Part shown: positions 1-8,705 of the stretch, in pieces
How positions within the stretch are numbered: position 1 is the first letter of the stretch
Layout: every line of letters begins with the position of its first letter
Assembly (NCBI RefSeq): GCF_006337085.1
Contig: NZ_CP040882.1
Coordinates: 2,108,001 to 2,172,000, forward strand
DNA: 64,000 bases
DNA from: Sutterella faecalis
GTDB taxonomy: Bacteria; Pseudomonadota; Gammaproteobacteria; Burkholderiales; Burkholderiaceae_F
Reading direction: 5' to 3'
Translations under genes and position numbers: made by a program
Notes under the pieces: generated by a model
The model's input: only the letters and a program-made list of their open reading frames with translations
Database searches by the model: none
What the model was told of the DNA's origin: nothing

Positions 1-2
1 AC

Positions 3-1013
3 ACGGTGATCTTCCTCGTGGGCGACTTCACCGCCGCGATCGGCGATCCGTCGGGGCGCAACACGACCCGTCCGCCGCTTTCGCGCGAGCAGATTGAAGA
101 GAATGCCCAGACCTACCTCAATCAGGCGGGCTACATTCTCGACCTCGACAAAACGGAAGTCCGCTACAACTCGGAATGGAGCAATGCGCTCGGCGCAGCG
201 GGCCTCATTCAGCTCGCGAGCCGCTACACCCTCGCGCGCCTTCTTGAGCGCGACGACTTCGCGAAGCGCTTTAAGGAAGAGCTTCCGATTGCGATGCATG
301 AGCTGCTCTACCCCCTCATGCAGGGCTACGACTCGGTGGCGCTCAAGGCCGACCTTGAGCTCGGCGGCTCCGACCAGCGCTTCAACCTCCTCGTTGGCCG
401 CGAACTTCAGCGCCAGTACGGCCAGGAGCCGCAGTGCATTCTCACGATGCCGCTTCTCGTTGGCCTCGACGGCGTCGTGAAGATGAGCAAGAGCAAGAAG
501 AACTACATCGGCATCACGGATGCGCCGAACGATATGTTCGGCAAGGTCATGTCGATTTCCGACGATCTCATGTGGAACTGGTACGACCTTCTTTCTCTGA
601 AGGGCAACGACGAGATCGCGCAGCTTAAGAAGGAATGCGCCGAAGGCCGCAATCCGCGCGACGCGAAGGTGCTCCTTGCGCGAGAAATCGTCGAGCGCTT
701 CCACAGCGCCCGGGCGGCCGACGAAGCCGAAAAGGAATTCAATGCGCGCTTCCAGAAGGGAGCGGTTCCCAATGACATCCCCGACGTTGAGGTTGCGGCG
801 CCCGAGGGCGGAATCGGCATCCTGCAGATGATCCGCGCTGCGGGGCTTGCGCCTTCCAATGCGGAGGCCGGGCGCAATGTCGACCAGGGGGGCGTGCGCA
901 TCAACGGCGAACAGGTGAAGGACCGGACGCTGCGCTTCACGCCGGGCGAGCCGATGGTTCTTCAGGTAGGCAAGCGCCGCTGGGCGCGCGTCACCGTGGT
1001 CGCTGAGAAATGA
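3..1013 (+). CDS. tyrS: Tyrosyl-tRNA synthetase, 5'-truncated by window edge
   Basis: Charges tRNA-Tyr with tyrosine in the cytoplasm. The reading frame is already open at the first bases, and the visible protein begins inside the Rossmann-fold catalytic domain (IFLVGDFTAAIGDPSGR). The GTG at base 6 is therefore an internal codon and not the true start, which lies outside the window. The class I KMSKS signature is intact around bases 480-494. The C-terminal part (roughly the last 80 residues, with GRNVDQGGVRINGEQV) is an S4-type RNA-binding domain. The stop overlaps the dtd start by 4 bases, so the two are co-translated. Identity is clear from the motifs; only the N-terminus is missing. Confidence 0.96.
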   Translation, partial: TVIFLVGDFTAAIGDPSGRNTTRPPLSREQIEENAQTYLNQAGYILDLDKTEVRYNSEWSNALGAAGLIQLASRYTLARLLERDDFAKRFKEELPIAMHELLYPLMQGYDSVALKADLELGGSDQRFNLLVGRELQRQYGQEPQCILTMPLLVGLDGVVKMSKSKKNYIGITDAPNDMFGKVMSISDDLMWNWYDLLSLKGNDEIAQLKKECAEGRNPRDAKVLLAREIVERFHSARAADEAEKEFNARFQKGAVPNDIPDVEVAAPEGGIGILQMIRAAGLAPSNAEAGRNVDQGGVRINGEQVKDRTLRFTPGEPMVLQVGKRRWARVTVVAEK

Positions 1014-1465
1014 TTCTTCTGCTGCAGCGCGTGAGAGAAGCCCGCGTCGACCGGAGGGGCGAAGCAGGCGCGCCCGACGAGAAGCTCGGCAGCGTGGGGA
1101 GAGGCTTTCTTGCCTTTGTCTGCGCCGAAGCGGGCGACACCGAGGAGACGATCGGGAAGGCCGCTCGAAAGACCGCTCGCCTTCGCGTTTTCGAGGATGA
1201 GGCGGGCCGCATGAATCTTTCCGTAAAGGATGTGGGCGGCGGCGTTCTTGCCGTTTCGCAGTTCACGCTCGCCGCGGACTGCATGAGCGGCAATCGCCCG
1301 AGCTTCTCAAAAGGCGCCGCGCCCGAGGAGGCCGAGAAGTCCTATCTTCGCTATGTCGAAGCGCTCCGGGGAGAAGGTCTTCCCGTTGAGACCGGATCCT
1401 TCGGCGCCCATATGCTCGTCGCGCTCGTCAATGACGGGCCTGCGACCTTCTGGCTCAAGTTCTAG
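1010..1465 (+). CDS. dtd: D-aminoacyl-tRNA deacylase
   Basis: Hydrolyses D-amino acids, and mischarged glycine, from tRNAs. The 151-residue length is normal for the family. The two signature segments are present: SQFTLAAD near residue 84, followed by RPSFSKGA, and NDGPATFWL near the C-terminus. The latter carries the Gly-Pro pair that in this family forms the cross-subunit active site. The ATG overlaps the tyrS stop in an ATGA arrangement, which places this proofreading enzyme directly behind a synthetase known to mischarge D-Tyr. No odd features. Confidence 0.95.
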   Translation: MILLLQRVREARVDRRGEAGAPDEKLGSVGRGFLAFVCAEAGDTEETIGKAARKTARLRVFEDEAGRMNLSVKDVGGGVLAVSQFTLAADCMSGNRPSFSKGAAPEEAEKSYLRYVEALRGEGLPVETGSFGAHMLVALVNDGPATFWLKF

Positions 1466-1492
1466 TTTCGTTTTTTTCGATAGGAGGCCGTT

Positions 1493-2098
1493 ATGGAGCT
1501 TCAATCTCATACCTTTTCCGAAGGTGAAATGATTCCCGAGCGCTGCGCTTACGGGCGTCTCGGCGAGGGCGGGAAAACGGTCGCAAGCGAGAACCTTAAT
1601 CCCCATCTCGCCTGGACGGACGCCCCGGAAGGCACCAAGTCCTTCGTGGTGGCGTGCCTCGATGACGACGTGCCTACGAACCTTGAGGAAAGGGATCATG
1701 CCGGAGAAATTCCTGCCGGTCAGATCCGGCGCCGCTTCGTGCACTGGGTGCAGGCGGACGTTGCTCCCGAGACGACGGAATTTCCCGAAGGCGCTCTGCG
1801 CCACGGCGTGAAGACGCCGAAGAAGTTCGGTCTCCCCGGCATCAACGACTACAGCCGCGGCACGGTGCCTGAGCCCGGAAGCGTCGGCACGGGCTACGAC
1901 GGTCCCTGCCCGCCCTTCTTTGATGCCCGCCGCCACTATTACCGCTTCCAGGTCGCGGCGCTCGACGTCGCGCATCTCGAAGGCCTGCCCAGGACCTTTA
2001 CCTGGAAGGATGTCGAGGACCGCATGAAAGGACACGTCCTTGCCACTGCGGAACTCGTCGGAAGATATACACTGAATCCCCGTCTGCGCGGCGCCTGA
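1493..2098 (+). CDS. YbhB/YbcL family PEBP-like protein
   Basis: A 201-residue phosphatidylethanolamine-binding-protein fold protein of the bacterial YbhB/YbcL (Raf kinase inhibitor-like) type. The family signatures are visible: NPHLAW followed by a D-P-x-type pocket segment, and GYDGPCPPFFDARRHYY, which lines the anion-binding site in this fold. No signal peptide is seen, so it is probably cytoplasmic. The biological substrate of bacterial members is not established, so no reaction is assigned. It follows dtd by 27 bases and may be in the same transcript. The start is supported by the AGGAGG-like stretch just upstream of the ATG. Confidence 0.85.
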   Translation: MELQSHTFSEGEMIPERCAYGRLGEGGKTVASENLNPHLAWTDAPEGTKSFVVACLDDDVPTNLEERDHAGEIPAGQIRRRFVHWVQADVAPETTEFPEGALRHGVKTPKKFGLPGINDYSRGTVPEPGSVGTGYDGPCPPFFDARRHYYRFQVAALDVAHLEGLPRTFTWKDVEDRMKGHVLATAELVGRYTLNPRLRGA

Positions 2099-2157
2099 GG
2101 CATTCAGACGCCTGAGCCGCTCTCCCATCACCCCAATATTCAGGAACAGCAATAGAA

Positions 2158-3420
2158 ATGTTCAAGACAACCGACAGCCCCGCCAAGGCGGATCCGGATC
2201 TGTGGCAGTGGATTGACGCCGAAGCGCGCCGCCAGGAACAGAATATCGAGCTTATCGCCAGCGAAAACTATGCCTCTCCGGCGGTGATGGCTGCTCAGGG
2301 AAGCTGCCTCACCAACAAGTACGCGGAAGGCTATCCCGGAAAGCGCTATTACGGCGGCTGCGAATTCGTCGACGAGGTTGAGCGCCTCGCCATCGAGCGC
2401 GCGAAGAAGCTCTTCTGCGAGCCCGCCGGCGTGGAAATGGCTGTGAACGTGCAGCCGCATTCGGGCGCGCAGGCCAATTCCGCCGTCTTCTTCGGGCTCC
2501 TTCAGCCGGGCGACACGTTCATGGGGCTTTCGCTCGCAGACGGCGGCCACCTCACGCACGGCATGCACCTCAACTTCTCCGGCAAGTACTTCCATTGCGT
2601 TCCTTACGGCCTGAACGAAGCCGAGGAAATCGACATGGACGAGGTCGAGCGTCTCGCGAAGGAAAATAAGCCCAAGCTCATCGTGACCGGGGCATCGGCC
2701 TATTCGAAGCGGATCGACTTCAAGCGCTTTGCGGAAATTGCGCATGAGGTCGGCGCTCTCCTGATGGTCGACATGGCGCACTATGCGGGCCTCATCGCCG
2801 CGGGCGTCTACCCGACGCCTTTCGGACACGCCGACATTGTGACCACGACCACCCACAAGACGCTGCGCGGTCCGCGCGGCGGCATGATCTTCGTGCGTCC
2901 CGACCTTGAAAAGAAGATCAACTCCGCGGTCTTCCCGGGCATGCAGGGCGGTCCCCTCATGCACGTCATCGCCGCGAAGGCCGTGGCGTTGGGCGAAGCG
3001 CTCACGCCGGAATTCAAGGCCTATCAGGAGCAGGTCGTGAAGAATGCGGCGGTCATGGCCGAGCAGCTCATGCACCGGGGGCTGCGCATCGTGTCGGGCG
3101 GCACCGAAAGCCATGTGATGCTCGTCGACCTGAGGCCCCTTCACATCACGGGGAAGGCCGCCGAAACGGTGCTTCATTCCGTCGGCATCACGGTCAACAA
3201 GAACGCCATCCCGAATGATCCGGAAAAGCCCTTCGTCACGTCGGGCATCCGACTCGGCTCGCCCGCAATGACGACCCGCGGCTTCAGGGAAGACGAGGCG
3301 CGCCTGACCGCCAACCTCATCGTCGACGTGCTTGAGGCCCCTGAGGATCAGGCCGTCCTTGACCGCGTCCGCGTGGAAGTGGCGAAGCTCACCGCGCAGT
3401 TCCCGGTTTACGGCGAATAA
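2158..3420 (+). CDS. glyA: Serine hydroxymethyltransferase
   Basis: PLP-dependent enzyme that interconverts serine and glycine while charging tetrahydrofolate with a one-carbon unit. At 420 residues it has the normal length. IELIASENYASPAV near the N-terminus and the PLP-lysine segment TTTTHKTLRGPRGG around residues 222-235 are both intact, as is the substrate-arm sequence YPGKRYYGGCE. A clean terminator follows at 3493-3534. The order glyA-nrdR-ribD is common in betaproteobacteria. Nothing suggests divergence or damage. Confidence 0.98.
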   Translation: MFKTTDSPAKADPDLWQWIDAEARRQEQNIELIASENYASPAVMAAQGSCLTNKYAEGYPGKRYYGGCEFVDEVERLAIERAKKLFCEPAGVEMAVNVQPHSGAQANSAVFFGLLQPGDTFMGLSLADGGHLTHGMHLNFSGKYFHCVPYGLNEAEEIDMDEVERLAKENKPKLIVTGASAYSKRIDFKRFAEIAHEVGALLMVDMAHYAGLIAAGVYPTPFGHADIVTTTTHKTLRGPRGGMIFVRPDLEKKINSAVFPGMQGGPLMHVIAAKAVALGEALTPEFKAYQEQVVKNAAVMAEQLMHRGLRIVSGGTESHVMLVDLRPLHITGKAAETVLHSVGITVNKNAIPNDPEKPFVTSGIRLGSPAMTTRGFREDEARLTANLIVDVLEAPEDQAVLDRVRVEVAKLTAQFPVYGE

Positions 3421-3492
3421 TCCCAAAAAATCGCCTCGAGCGGATTCTTTGGAGCGCCTGCGGCGTGCTTAAGAAATCCGCATCGTTTTTTT

Positions 3493-3534
3493 AAGGCTTT
3501 CGGCACAGGATCTGGTCCTTCCGAAAGCCTTTTT
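3493..3534. terminator. Rho-independent terminator after glyA
   Basis: A perfect 11-bp inverted repeat (AAGGCTTTCGG / CCGAAAGCCTT, arms 3493-3503 and 3521-3531) is followed by a T run on the + strand and preceded by a T-rich stretch. It separates glyA from nrdR. Confidence 0.85.
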
Positions 3535-3641
3535 GCTATCAGATGTGTCTTCAAGCTTAAATTCGGGACGGCGGGTCCGCTAAAATGACCGGATAACCTT
3601 CTTTTCCCTTCTCCCATCCTTATCCGGAGTATGAGGTTTTC

Positions 3642-4133
3642 ATGCGTTGTCCTTTCTGTCAGCACAATCAGACGAGTGTTGTGGATTCCCGCACGCCGGA
3701 GTCCGGGCTCGTGATCCGGCGCCGGCGTCAGTGCCAGAGCTGCGGCAAGCGCTTCACAACTTTCGAGCGCATTTCGCTCGCCATGCCCTGGATCGTGAAG
3801 AAAGGAGGCGGCCGCGCCGAATACAGCCGCGAGAAGCTGAGAAGCTCCATGGCGCTTGCGCTGAGGAAGCGCCCGGTCTCGTCCGAACGCATTGATACTG
3901 CGGTGGACGCGATCGAGCGCAAGATGTCCGGCACGGGCGAGCGCGAAATCCGCTCGAGCCGCGTGGGGGAGCTCGTGCTTGAGGAGCTTCGCGGCATTGA
4001 CATCATTGCCTGGATCCGCTTTGCGTCCGTCTACCTCAACATCAGCGACCCCAAGGCGTTTGCCGAGATGATTGAGCGGGCGCTCCATGAGAGCGGACAC
4101 GGCGAGGCTCAGGACGCTGCGGAGAAAGCGTGA
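3642..4133 (+). CDS. nrdR: Transcriptional repressor NrdR
   Basis: Nucleotide-sensing repressor of ribonucleotide reductase genes. The N-terminal zinc ribbon is complete, with CPFC at residues 3-6 and CQSC at 31-34. It is followed by the ATP-cone domain that binds ATP/dATP. Length (163 residues) is standard, with a short charged C-terminal tail. The stop codon shares one base with the ATG of ribD (TGATG), so nrdR is the first gene of the nrdR-ribD-ribE run. No ribonucleotide reductase genes lie in this window, so its targets must be elsewhere. Confidence 0.96.
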   Translation: MRCPFCQHNQTSVVDSRTPESGLVIRRRRQCQSCGKRFTTFERISLAMPWIVKKGGGRAEYSREKLRSSMALALRKRPVSSERIDTAVDAIERKMSGTGEREIRSSRVGELVLEELRGIDIIAWIRFASVYLNISDPKAFAEMIERALHESGHGEAQDAAEKA

Positions 4134-5254
4134 TGACTCAAACGGAAAAAGCGCTTCGCCTGAAGACGGACGAAGCCTGGATGGACTTTGCGCTCGACGA
4201 GGCGAAGAAAGCCTGGCGGCTCTCGCCTCCCAACCCTTCCGTGGGTGCGGTGATCGTGAAGGACGGGCGTCTGATCGGCGCCGGAAGCACCCAGCAGACG
4301 GGCGGCCCTCACGCTGAAATCATGGCGCTCCGGGACGCTGAGGCGCGCGGAGAAAATGTGGAGGGCGCTACCGTCTACGTGACGCTCGAGCCCTGTTCGC
4401 ACTGGGGGCGCACGCCCCCCTGCGCGCTTGCGCTGATCCAGGCGAAGGTGGCGCGCGTGGTGGCGGCGACCGGCGACCCGAACCCGAAGGTTTGCGGGCG
4501 GGGTCTGAGGATGCTCGAGGAGGCCGGCGTCGAGGTTGAGCTCGGCGTGCGCGAAAAGGAAGCGAAGGAAGTCAATGTGAGCTTTCTCGCGCGCATGACC
4601 CGCGGCACCCCCTGGGTGCGCGTGAAGACGGCCGTTACGTTGGACGGGCGGACAGCGCTTCCCGACGGACGCTCGAAATGGATTACGGGCGAGGCCGCCC
4701 GCGCCGACGTGCAGCTCTGGCGCGGCCGTTCGGGCGCTGTTGTTACCGGCGCCGGGACCGTGCGCGCCGACGACCCGCAGATGAACGTGAGGCTTGAGGA
4801 CCAGATCCGGCAGCCTCTGCGCGTGGTTGTGGATCCGCGGCTCGAGACGAGCCCGCAGGCAAGGATTCTTCATTCTCCGGGTGGCAGGGTGCTCTTTGTC
4901 TCGGCTGAGGAGCATCGCGAACGCAGGGATGCTTTGGAAGCCGCCGGCGCCGAAGTGCTCCGGATCCCGCATCCGGAAATCCCGGGACGCGTCGACCTTG
5001 CGCGGCTCATGGTTGAGCTCGCCCGCCGCGAGGTGAACGAAGTTCACGTGGAGGCGGGTCCCCGCCTCACGGGCGCCTTCATTGAGGCGGGGCTCGCCGA
5101 CGAGCTTCTCGTCTACATGGCGCCCTGTCTTTTCGGCGCGGGGCTCCCGCCGGCCGTCATTAAGGAGCCGCAGTCGCCCGGTGAAGCGCTGCGCTGGCAC
5201 ATTCATTCCCTTGCCCCGATCGGGGGCGACATCCGAATTCTTCTGAGGAGATAA
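4133..5254 (+). CDS. ribD: Bifunctional riboflavin deaminase/reductase RibD
   Basis: Catalyses two consecutive steps of riboflavin synthesis: deamination of the pyrimidine intermediate, then NADPH-dependent reduction of the ribose side chain. The N-terminal deaminase domain shows the zinc-site motifs GPHAEIMAL and PCSHWGRTPPC (about residues 52-105). The C-terminal reductase domain starts near WVRVKTAVTLDGR (about residue 160) and ends with GGDIRILL. I chose the ATG at 4133, which overlaps the nrdR stop; a GTG one codon earlier is possible but less likely. ribE follows after 6 bases. Confidence 0.96.
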   Translation: MTQTEKALRLKTDEAWMDFALDEAKKAWRLSPPNPSVGAVIVKDGRLIGAGSTQQTGGPHAEIMALRDAEARGENVEGATVYVTLEPCSHWGRTPPCALALIQAKVARVVAATGDPNPKVCGRGLRMLEEAGVEVELGVREKEAKEVNVSFLARMTRGTPWVRVKTAVTLDGRTALPDGRSKWITGEAARADVQLWRGRSGAVVTGAGTVRADDPQMNVRLEDQIRQPLRVVVDPRLETSPQARILHSPGGRVLFVSAEEHRERRDALEAAGAEVLRIPHPEIPGRVDLARLMVELARREVNEVHVEAGPRLTGAFIEAGLADELLVYMAPCLFGAGLPPAVIKEPQSPGEALRWHIHSLAPIGGDIRILLRR

Positions 5255-5260
5255 ATCAAG

Positions 5261-5878
5261 ATGTTTACCGGTATTGTTCAGGCTATCGGCAAGGTTCGCG
5301 AACCTGAAAAGCTCGGCGACGGCGTTCGCCTTACGATCCTCGCGCCCGATCTCGGGCTCGACGAAGTGCACGTGGGCGACTCGATCGCCGTGAACGGCGC
5401 CTGCATGACGGTGGTCGAGGTGAGCGAGCGCGAATTCAAGATCGACGTTTCGGCCGAAAGCCTCTCAAAGACGACCGGGCTCGACACCTTCGGCGAAGTA
5501 AATCTCGAAAAGGCGATGCGCTTGTCCGATCGTCTCGACGGCCACATCGTGAGCGGCCACGTCGACGGCGTGGGGCAGGTCGAATCGATGGAGCCCGTGG
5601 CGGAATCCTGGAAGCTCGTCGTGCGCGTGCCCCGCATGCTTTCGCCCTATGTCGCCTACAAGGGATCGATCACGATCAACGGCGTGTCCCTCACCATCAA
5701 TAAGGTCGAGGATACGGCGCTCGATACGCTCGTCACGATCAATCTGATTCCGCACACCGTCGAAGTCACAACCTTGAAGCACCTCAAGGCGCAGAGCTAC
5801 GTAAACGTTGAGATCGACACTATTGCGCGCTATGTCGAGCGCATAATGTCGCTCAAGGATGACGACGCTCTTTTCTAA
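5261..5878 (+). CDS. ribE: Riboflavin synthase, alpha subunit
   Basis: Dismutates two molecules of 6,7-dimethyl-8-ribityllumazine to riboflavin. It begins with the diagnostic MFTGIVQAIG. The two tandem lumazine-binding repeats are evident, the second starting around HIVSGHVDGVGQV near residue 95. Length (205 residues) is normal. It sits 6 bases behind ribD. Its substrate-forming partner ribH is about 1.5 kb downstream, separated by an FMN-dependent oxidoreductase gene. No FMN riboswitch core was seen in front of the operon. Confidence 0.97.
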   Translation: MFTGIVQAIGKVREPEKLGDGVRLTILAPDLGLDEVHVGDSIAVNGACMTVVEVSEREFKIDVSAESLSKTTGLDTFGEVNLEKAMRLSDRLDGHIVSGHVDGVGQVESMEPVAESWKLVVRVPRMLSPYVAYKGSITINGVSLTINKVEDTALDTLVTINLIPHTVEVTTLKHLKAQSYVNVEIDTIARYVERIMSLKDDDALF

Positions 5879-5936
5879 GACGACGTCTAGAAGACGCTTC
5901 TTTCAGAGGAAGAAGCTCGCGAGACTCTTTTGAAGC

Positions 5937-5988
5937 GCGCGTCCGGCGCGGCCGTGGATGTCATCCCCGGCCCCGGAGGCGCGTTTTC
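5937..5988 (+). terminator. Probable terminator after ribE
   Basis: Arms GCGCGTCCGG (5937-5946) and CCGGAGGCGC (5973-5982) pair with one mismatch and are followed by GTTTTCTT. The loop is about 26 bases, so this is a moderate-quality intrinsic terminator between ribE and the Old Yellow Enzyme gene. Confidence 0.5.
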
Positions 5989-6051
5989 TTATTTCAACGT
6001 CCGGAGGAATTCCGTCCTTCCATTTTTTCGAAGGCACGGACGGAGAGAATT

Positions 6052-7143
6052 ATGGATACCATGCTTTTTACGCCGATCGAGCTCGGTCCGGTGACGATTC
6101 CCAACCGCATTGCGGTTCCGCCGATGTGCATGTACAGCGCCAAGAGCGGCGTGGCGCAGCTTTTTCACAAGATGCACTACGGTCATCTGGCGGCGTCCGG
6201 TGCCGGCCTCGTCTGCATCGAAGCAATGGCCGTGACGCCCGAAGGGCGCATTACGGAATCCGACCTCGGCCTCTGGTCGGATGAGTGCGAGGCGGGCCTG
6301 AAGGAATTGGTCGACCTCATGCATGAAATCGAACCCGCCTGCCGCGTGATGGTGCAGCTCAATCACGCCGGAAGAAAGGCAAGCGTAACGAAGCCCTGGG
6401 ACGGCGTGGCGAGGACGGTGGAGCCGATGGACGGCGGCTGGCCCGTGCGCGCCCCTTCGGCCATTCCCTTCAACGAGCGCTATACGAAGCCCCGCGTGCT
6501 TTCGTTTGAGGACTGCGCGCGGGTCGCGAATGCCTTCGGGGACGCCGCCAAGCGCGCGGAGCGCGCCGGCGTGGACGGGATTGAAATCCACATGGCCCAC
6601 GGCTACCTCATTCACCAGTTCCTTTCGCCCCTCACCAATACCCGCATTGACGAATACGGCGGCGCGCTTGAGAACCGCATGCGCTTTGCCCGCGAAGTGA
6701 TGAATTCCGTAAAGAGCAATGTGAGCGACAAGGTTGCCGTGGGGCTTCGCGTGTCGGCGACCGACTGGGTGCCCGACGGCTGGACGATCGACGACACGGT
6801 TGCGCTGGTGAAGCTCGCGAAAACGCAGGGTCTTCACTTTGTCGACGTTTCCACGGGCGGGAATATTGAAAATGCCCCCATTCCGGTGGGGCCGGGCTAC
6901 CAGGTGCCCTTTGCGAGCCGCGTGAAGGCCGAGACCGGCATGCCGACCTTCGCGGTCGGCCTCATCCGCGACGCCTGGCAGGCCGAAACGCTCCTGCGCG
7001 AAGGCGCGGCCGACGTGATCGATATCGGACGCGCGATGCTCGACGACCCGCACTGGGGCTGGCACGCCGCGAGCGCGCTTCATGTGAAGGAGGTTCCCGA
7101 GCTCGTCGTGCCGCCGCAGTATCTGCGCGGACTCACGTACTGA
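6052..7143 (+). CDS. YqjM-type Old Yellow Enzyme, NADH:flavin oxidoreductase
   Basis: An FMN-binding TIM-barrel ene-reductase (363 residues). It matches the thermophilic-like/YqjM branch and not classical OYE: NRIAVPPMCMYS places Cys26 and Tyr28 where YqjM uses them to tune FMN and bind substrate. The substrate-binding His segment EIHMAHGYLIHQFLSPLTN is intact, and the C-terminal phosphate-binding part (GLIRDAWQAETLL...DVIDIGRAMLDDP) is present. GGAGAG upstream supports the ATG at 6052. It lies between ribE and ribH, so an FMN consumer is embedded among genes making its cofactor precursor. The physiological substrate is unknown. Confidence 0.9.
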   Translation: MDTMLFTPIELGPVTIPNRIAVPPMCMYSAKSGVAQLFHKMHYGHLAASGAGLVCIEAMAVTPEGRITESDLGLWSDECEAGLKELVDLMHEIEPACRVMVQLNHAGRKASVTKPWDGVARTVEPMDGGWPVRAPSAIPFNERYTKPRVLSFEDCARVANAFGDAAKRAERAGVDGIEIHMAHGYLIHQFLSPLTNTRIDEYGGALENRMRFAREVMNSVKSNVSDKVAVGLRVSATDWVPDGWTIDDTVALVKLAKTQGLHFVDVSTGGNIENAPIPVGPGYQVPFASRVKAETGMPTFAVGLIRDAWQAETLLREGAADVIDIGRAMLDDPHWGWHAASALHVKEVPELVVPPQYLRGLTY

Positions 7144-7160
7144 CGCTTCCGTGCCGGGAA

Positions 7161-7184
7161 AGCGCCCGCTATCCTGCGGGCGCT
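7161..7184. other. Hairpin between oxidoreductase gene and ribH
   Basis: A perfect 9-bp inverted repeat (AGCGCCCGC / GCGGGCGCT) with a 6-base loop lies just after the oxidoreductase stop. There is no T run after it, so it may be a Rho-dependent end or a 3' stabilising structure. Confidence 0.4.
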
Positions 7185-7367
7185 GCGGTAAAATTACTAA
7201 TTCCTCCATGAAGAGCGTCTTTCAGGACGCACTTCTTTTCACGGGCGGATTCCCGGGTGCTTATTTCGGGAAGCCGCTCGAAGCTCTTTTTGACCGAGCG
7301 AACTCCCGGCCGTCCTGATTCACGGATGGTGCGGCTTCGCTTTCTGCCTTCCCTAAAGGAGACGCAA

Positions 7368-7865
7368 ATGGCAGTTGACATCATCCCGACTTCTACCGAC
7401 GGCACCGATCTGCGCATCGGCATTGTGGTTTCGCGCTTCAATGAGTATGCCGGCCGCGGTGAGTTCGAGGCCTGCATGGATGAGCTGCGCAAGCTCGGCG
7501 TGATGGACGAGGACGTGACGAAGGTTTCCGTTCCCGGCGCGCTTGAGATCCCGTTTGCGCTCATGAAGCTCGCGCAGACGGAAGAGTACGATGCGCTGAT
7601 CGCGCTCGGCGCCGTCATTCGCGGCGAGACCTATCACTTCGAGCTCGTCTCGAACGAATCCGGTTCGGGCATCACCCGCATCGGCCTCGACTATGAAATT
7701 CCGATCGCCAACGGCGTGCTCACGACGGAAAACGACGAGCAGTGCCAGGAGCGCCTCGAAATGAAGGGCCGCGACTGCGCCCGCTGCGCCGTTGAAATGG
7801 CGAACCTCGCGAAGGAATTCGTTTCCGCCGAGGATTTCGACGACGAAGAAAACCGCGTTGAATAA
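7368..7865 (+). CDS. ribH: 6,7-dimethyl-8-ribityllumazine synthase
   Basis: Condenses the ribitylamino-uracil intermediate with dihydroxybutanone phosphate to give lumazine, the substrate of RibE. Family motifs are clear: IVVSRFNEY, SVPGALEIPFAL and GAVIRGETYHFE with its catalytic histidine. An in-frame extension to 7257 is open, but the ATG at 7368 is preceded by AAAGGAGACG and gives the normal length of about 165 residues, so the shorter form is called. The C-terminus ends in a Glu/Asp-rich tail (SAEDFDDEENRVE). nusB follows after 141 bases, a common bacterial pairing. Confidence 0.95.
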   Translation: MAVDIIPTSTDGTDLRIGIVVSRFNEYAGRGEFEACMDELRKLGVMDEDVTKVSVPGALEIPFALMKLAQTEEYDALIALGAVIRGETYHFELVSNESGSGITRIGLDYEIPIANGVLTTENDEQCQERLEMKGRDCARCAVEMANLAKEFVSAEDFDDEENRVE

Positions 7866-8006
7866 CTTCCGGGCGCGACAAAGCCCGATCTGCCTACGGA
7901 CGCTTTGAAGCCGCGCTACAATGCGCGGCTTTTCCGCCCGGACGATCGCTATTCGAGGCGCGTCCGCCCCTAAGTTCTATTCCTCTCTTAGAGAAGCAAG
8001 GAAAAC

Positions 8007-8537
8007 ATGACAGAAGCGCACAAGCCCAGCCGCCAAGCCCATTCCCCGCGCCGTCTCGCGCGCGTTTTCGCGCTCCTCGGCGTCTATGAATGGATTGCGA
8101 ACCCCGAGCTTTCTGCTGAGAAAATTGAGCAGGGTCTTCGCGCGCTCATTGAAGAAGAGGACGGCGGTCCTGTGGAAGATGCAGGCCTTACGGTTGAAGA
8201 CTGGTCGCGTGCCGACCGCGAACTTCTCGCAACGCTGCTTTCCGGCGTCGTCTGCGAACATGCGGCGATCGAGGCCGCCTTCGCGCCCTTCGTCGACCGC
8301 GACCTGAAGCGCGTGTCGCTCGTCGAGCGTTCGATTCTTTTCTTGGGCACCTTTGAGCTTATGCGCGCGCCGGAAACGCCCTACCGCGTCGTTCTCAACG
8401 AGGCGATTGAACTCGCCAAGCGCTTTGGGAGCGGCTACCGCTTCACGAATGCCGTGCTCGAACGTGTTGCTGAGAAGGTTCGCGAAACGGAATTCAAGGC
8501 CGATCACGCGGAGAAGGCTCAGAAAGACGCAAAGTAA
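8007..8537 (+). CDS. nusB: Transcription antitermination factor NusB
   Basis: Helical RNA-binding protein that, with NusE/S10, nucleates rRNA antitermination complexes. The 176-residue protein has the family ending YRVVLNEAIELAKRFG followed by FTNAVLERVAEKV. The N-terminal SPRRLARVFALLGVYEW matches the start of the NusB helical bundle. A basic N-terminal tail of about 15 residues and a Lys-rich C-terminal tail are typical of betaproteobacterial versions. An intrinsic terminator follows, separating it from thiL. Confidence 0.93.
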   Translation: MTEAHKPSRQAHSPRRLARVFALLGVYEWIANPELSAEKIEQGLRALIEEEDGGPVEDAGLTVEDWSRADRELLATLLSGVVCEHAAIEAAFAPFVDRDLKRVSLVERSILFLGTFELMRAPETPYRVVLNEAIELAKRFGSGYRFTNAVLERVAEKVRETEFKADHAEKAQKDAK

Positions 8538-8591
8538 TCGGAACCTTCGATTGGGGCGCGCGCGTCGCGCGCCGGCTGCCGATTCTCAGAG

Positions 8592-8621
8592 AGGTCGCTC
8601 GTCTTTGCGGGCGGCCTTTTT
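8592..8621 (+). terminator. Terminator after nusB
   Basis: Arms AGGTCGCTCG (8592-8601) and CGGGCGGCCT (8608-8617) form a 10-bp stem with two G-U pairs and are followed directly by TTTT. Confidence 0.7.
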
Positions 8622-8705
8622 CCGTCATTTCGGACGGAAAGTCGGCTACGCTCATGAAAGTTGAATTTTTTGCATTGGCTTTCCTTTCAAGGAGGCAGTT
8701 CCAAA

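Noticed and set aside
5989..7209. 406-codon - strand frame opposite the Old Yellow Enzyme gene
   Set aside because: Shadow frame with His/Arg-rich low-information sequence.
7185..7367. Possible FMN riboswitch before ribH
   Set aside because: The conserved RFN core blocks are not present here or before ribD.
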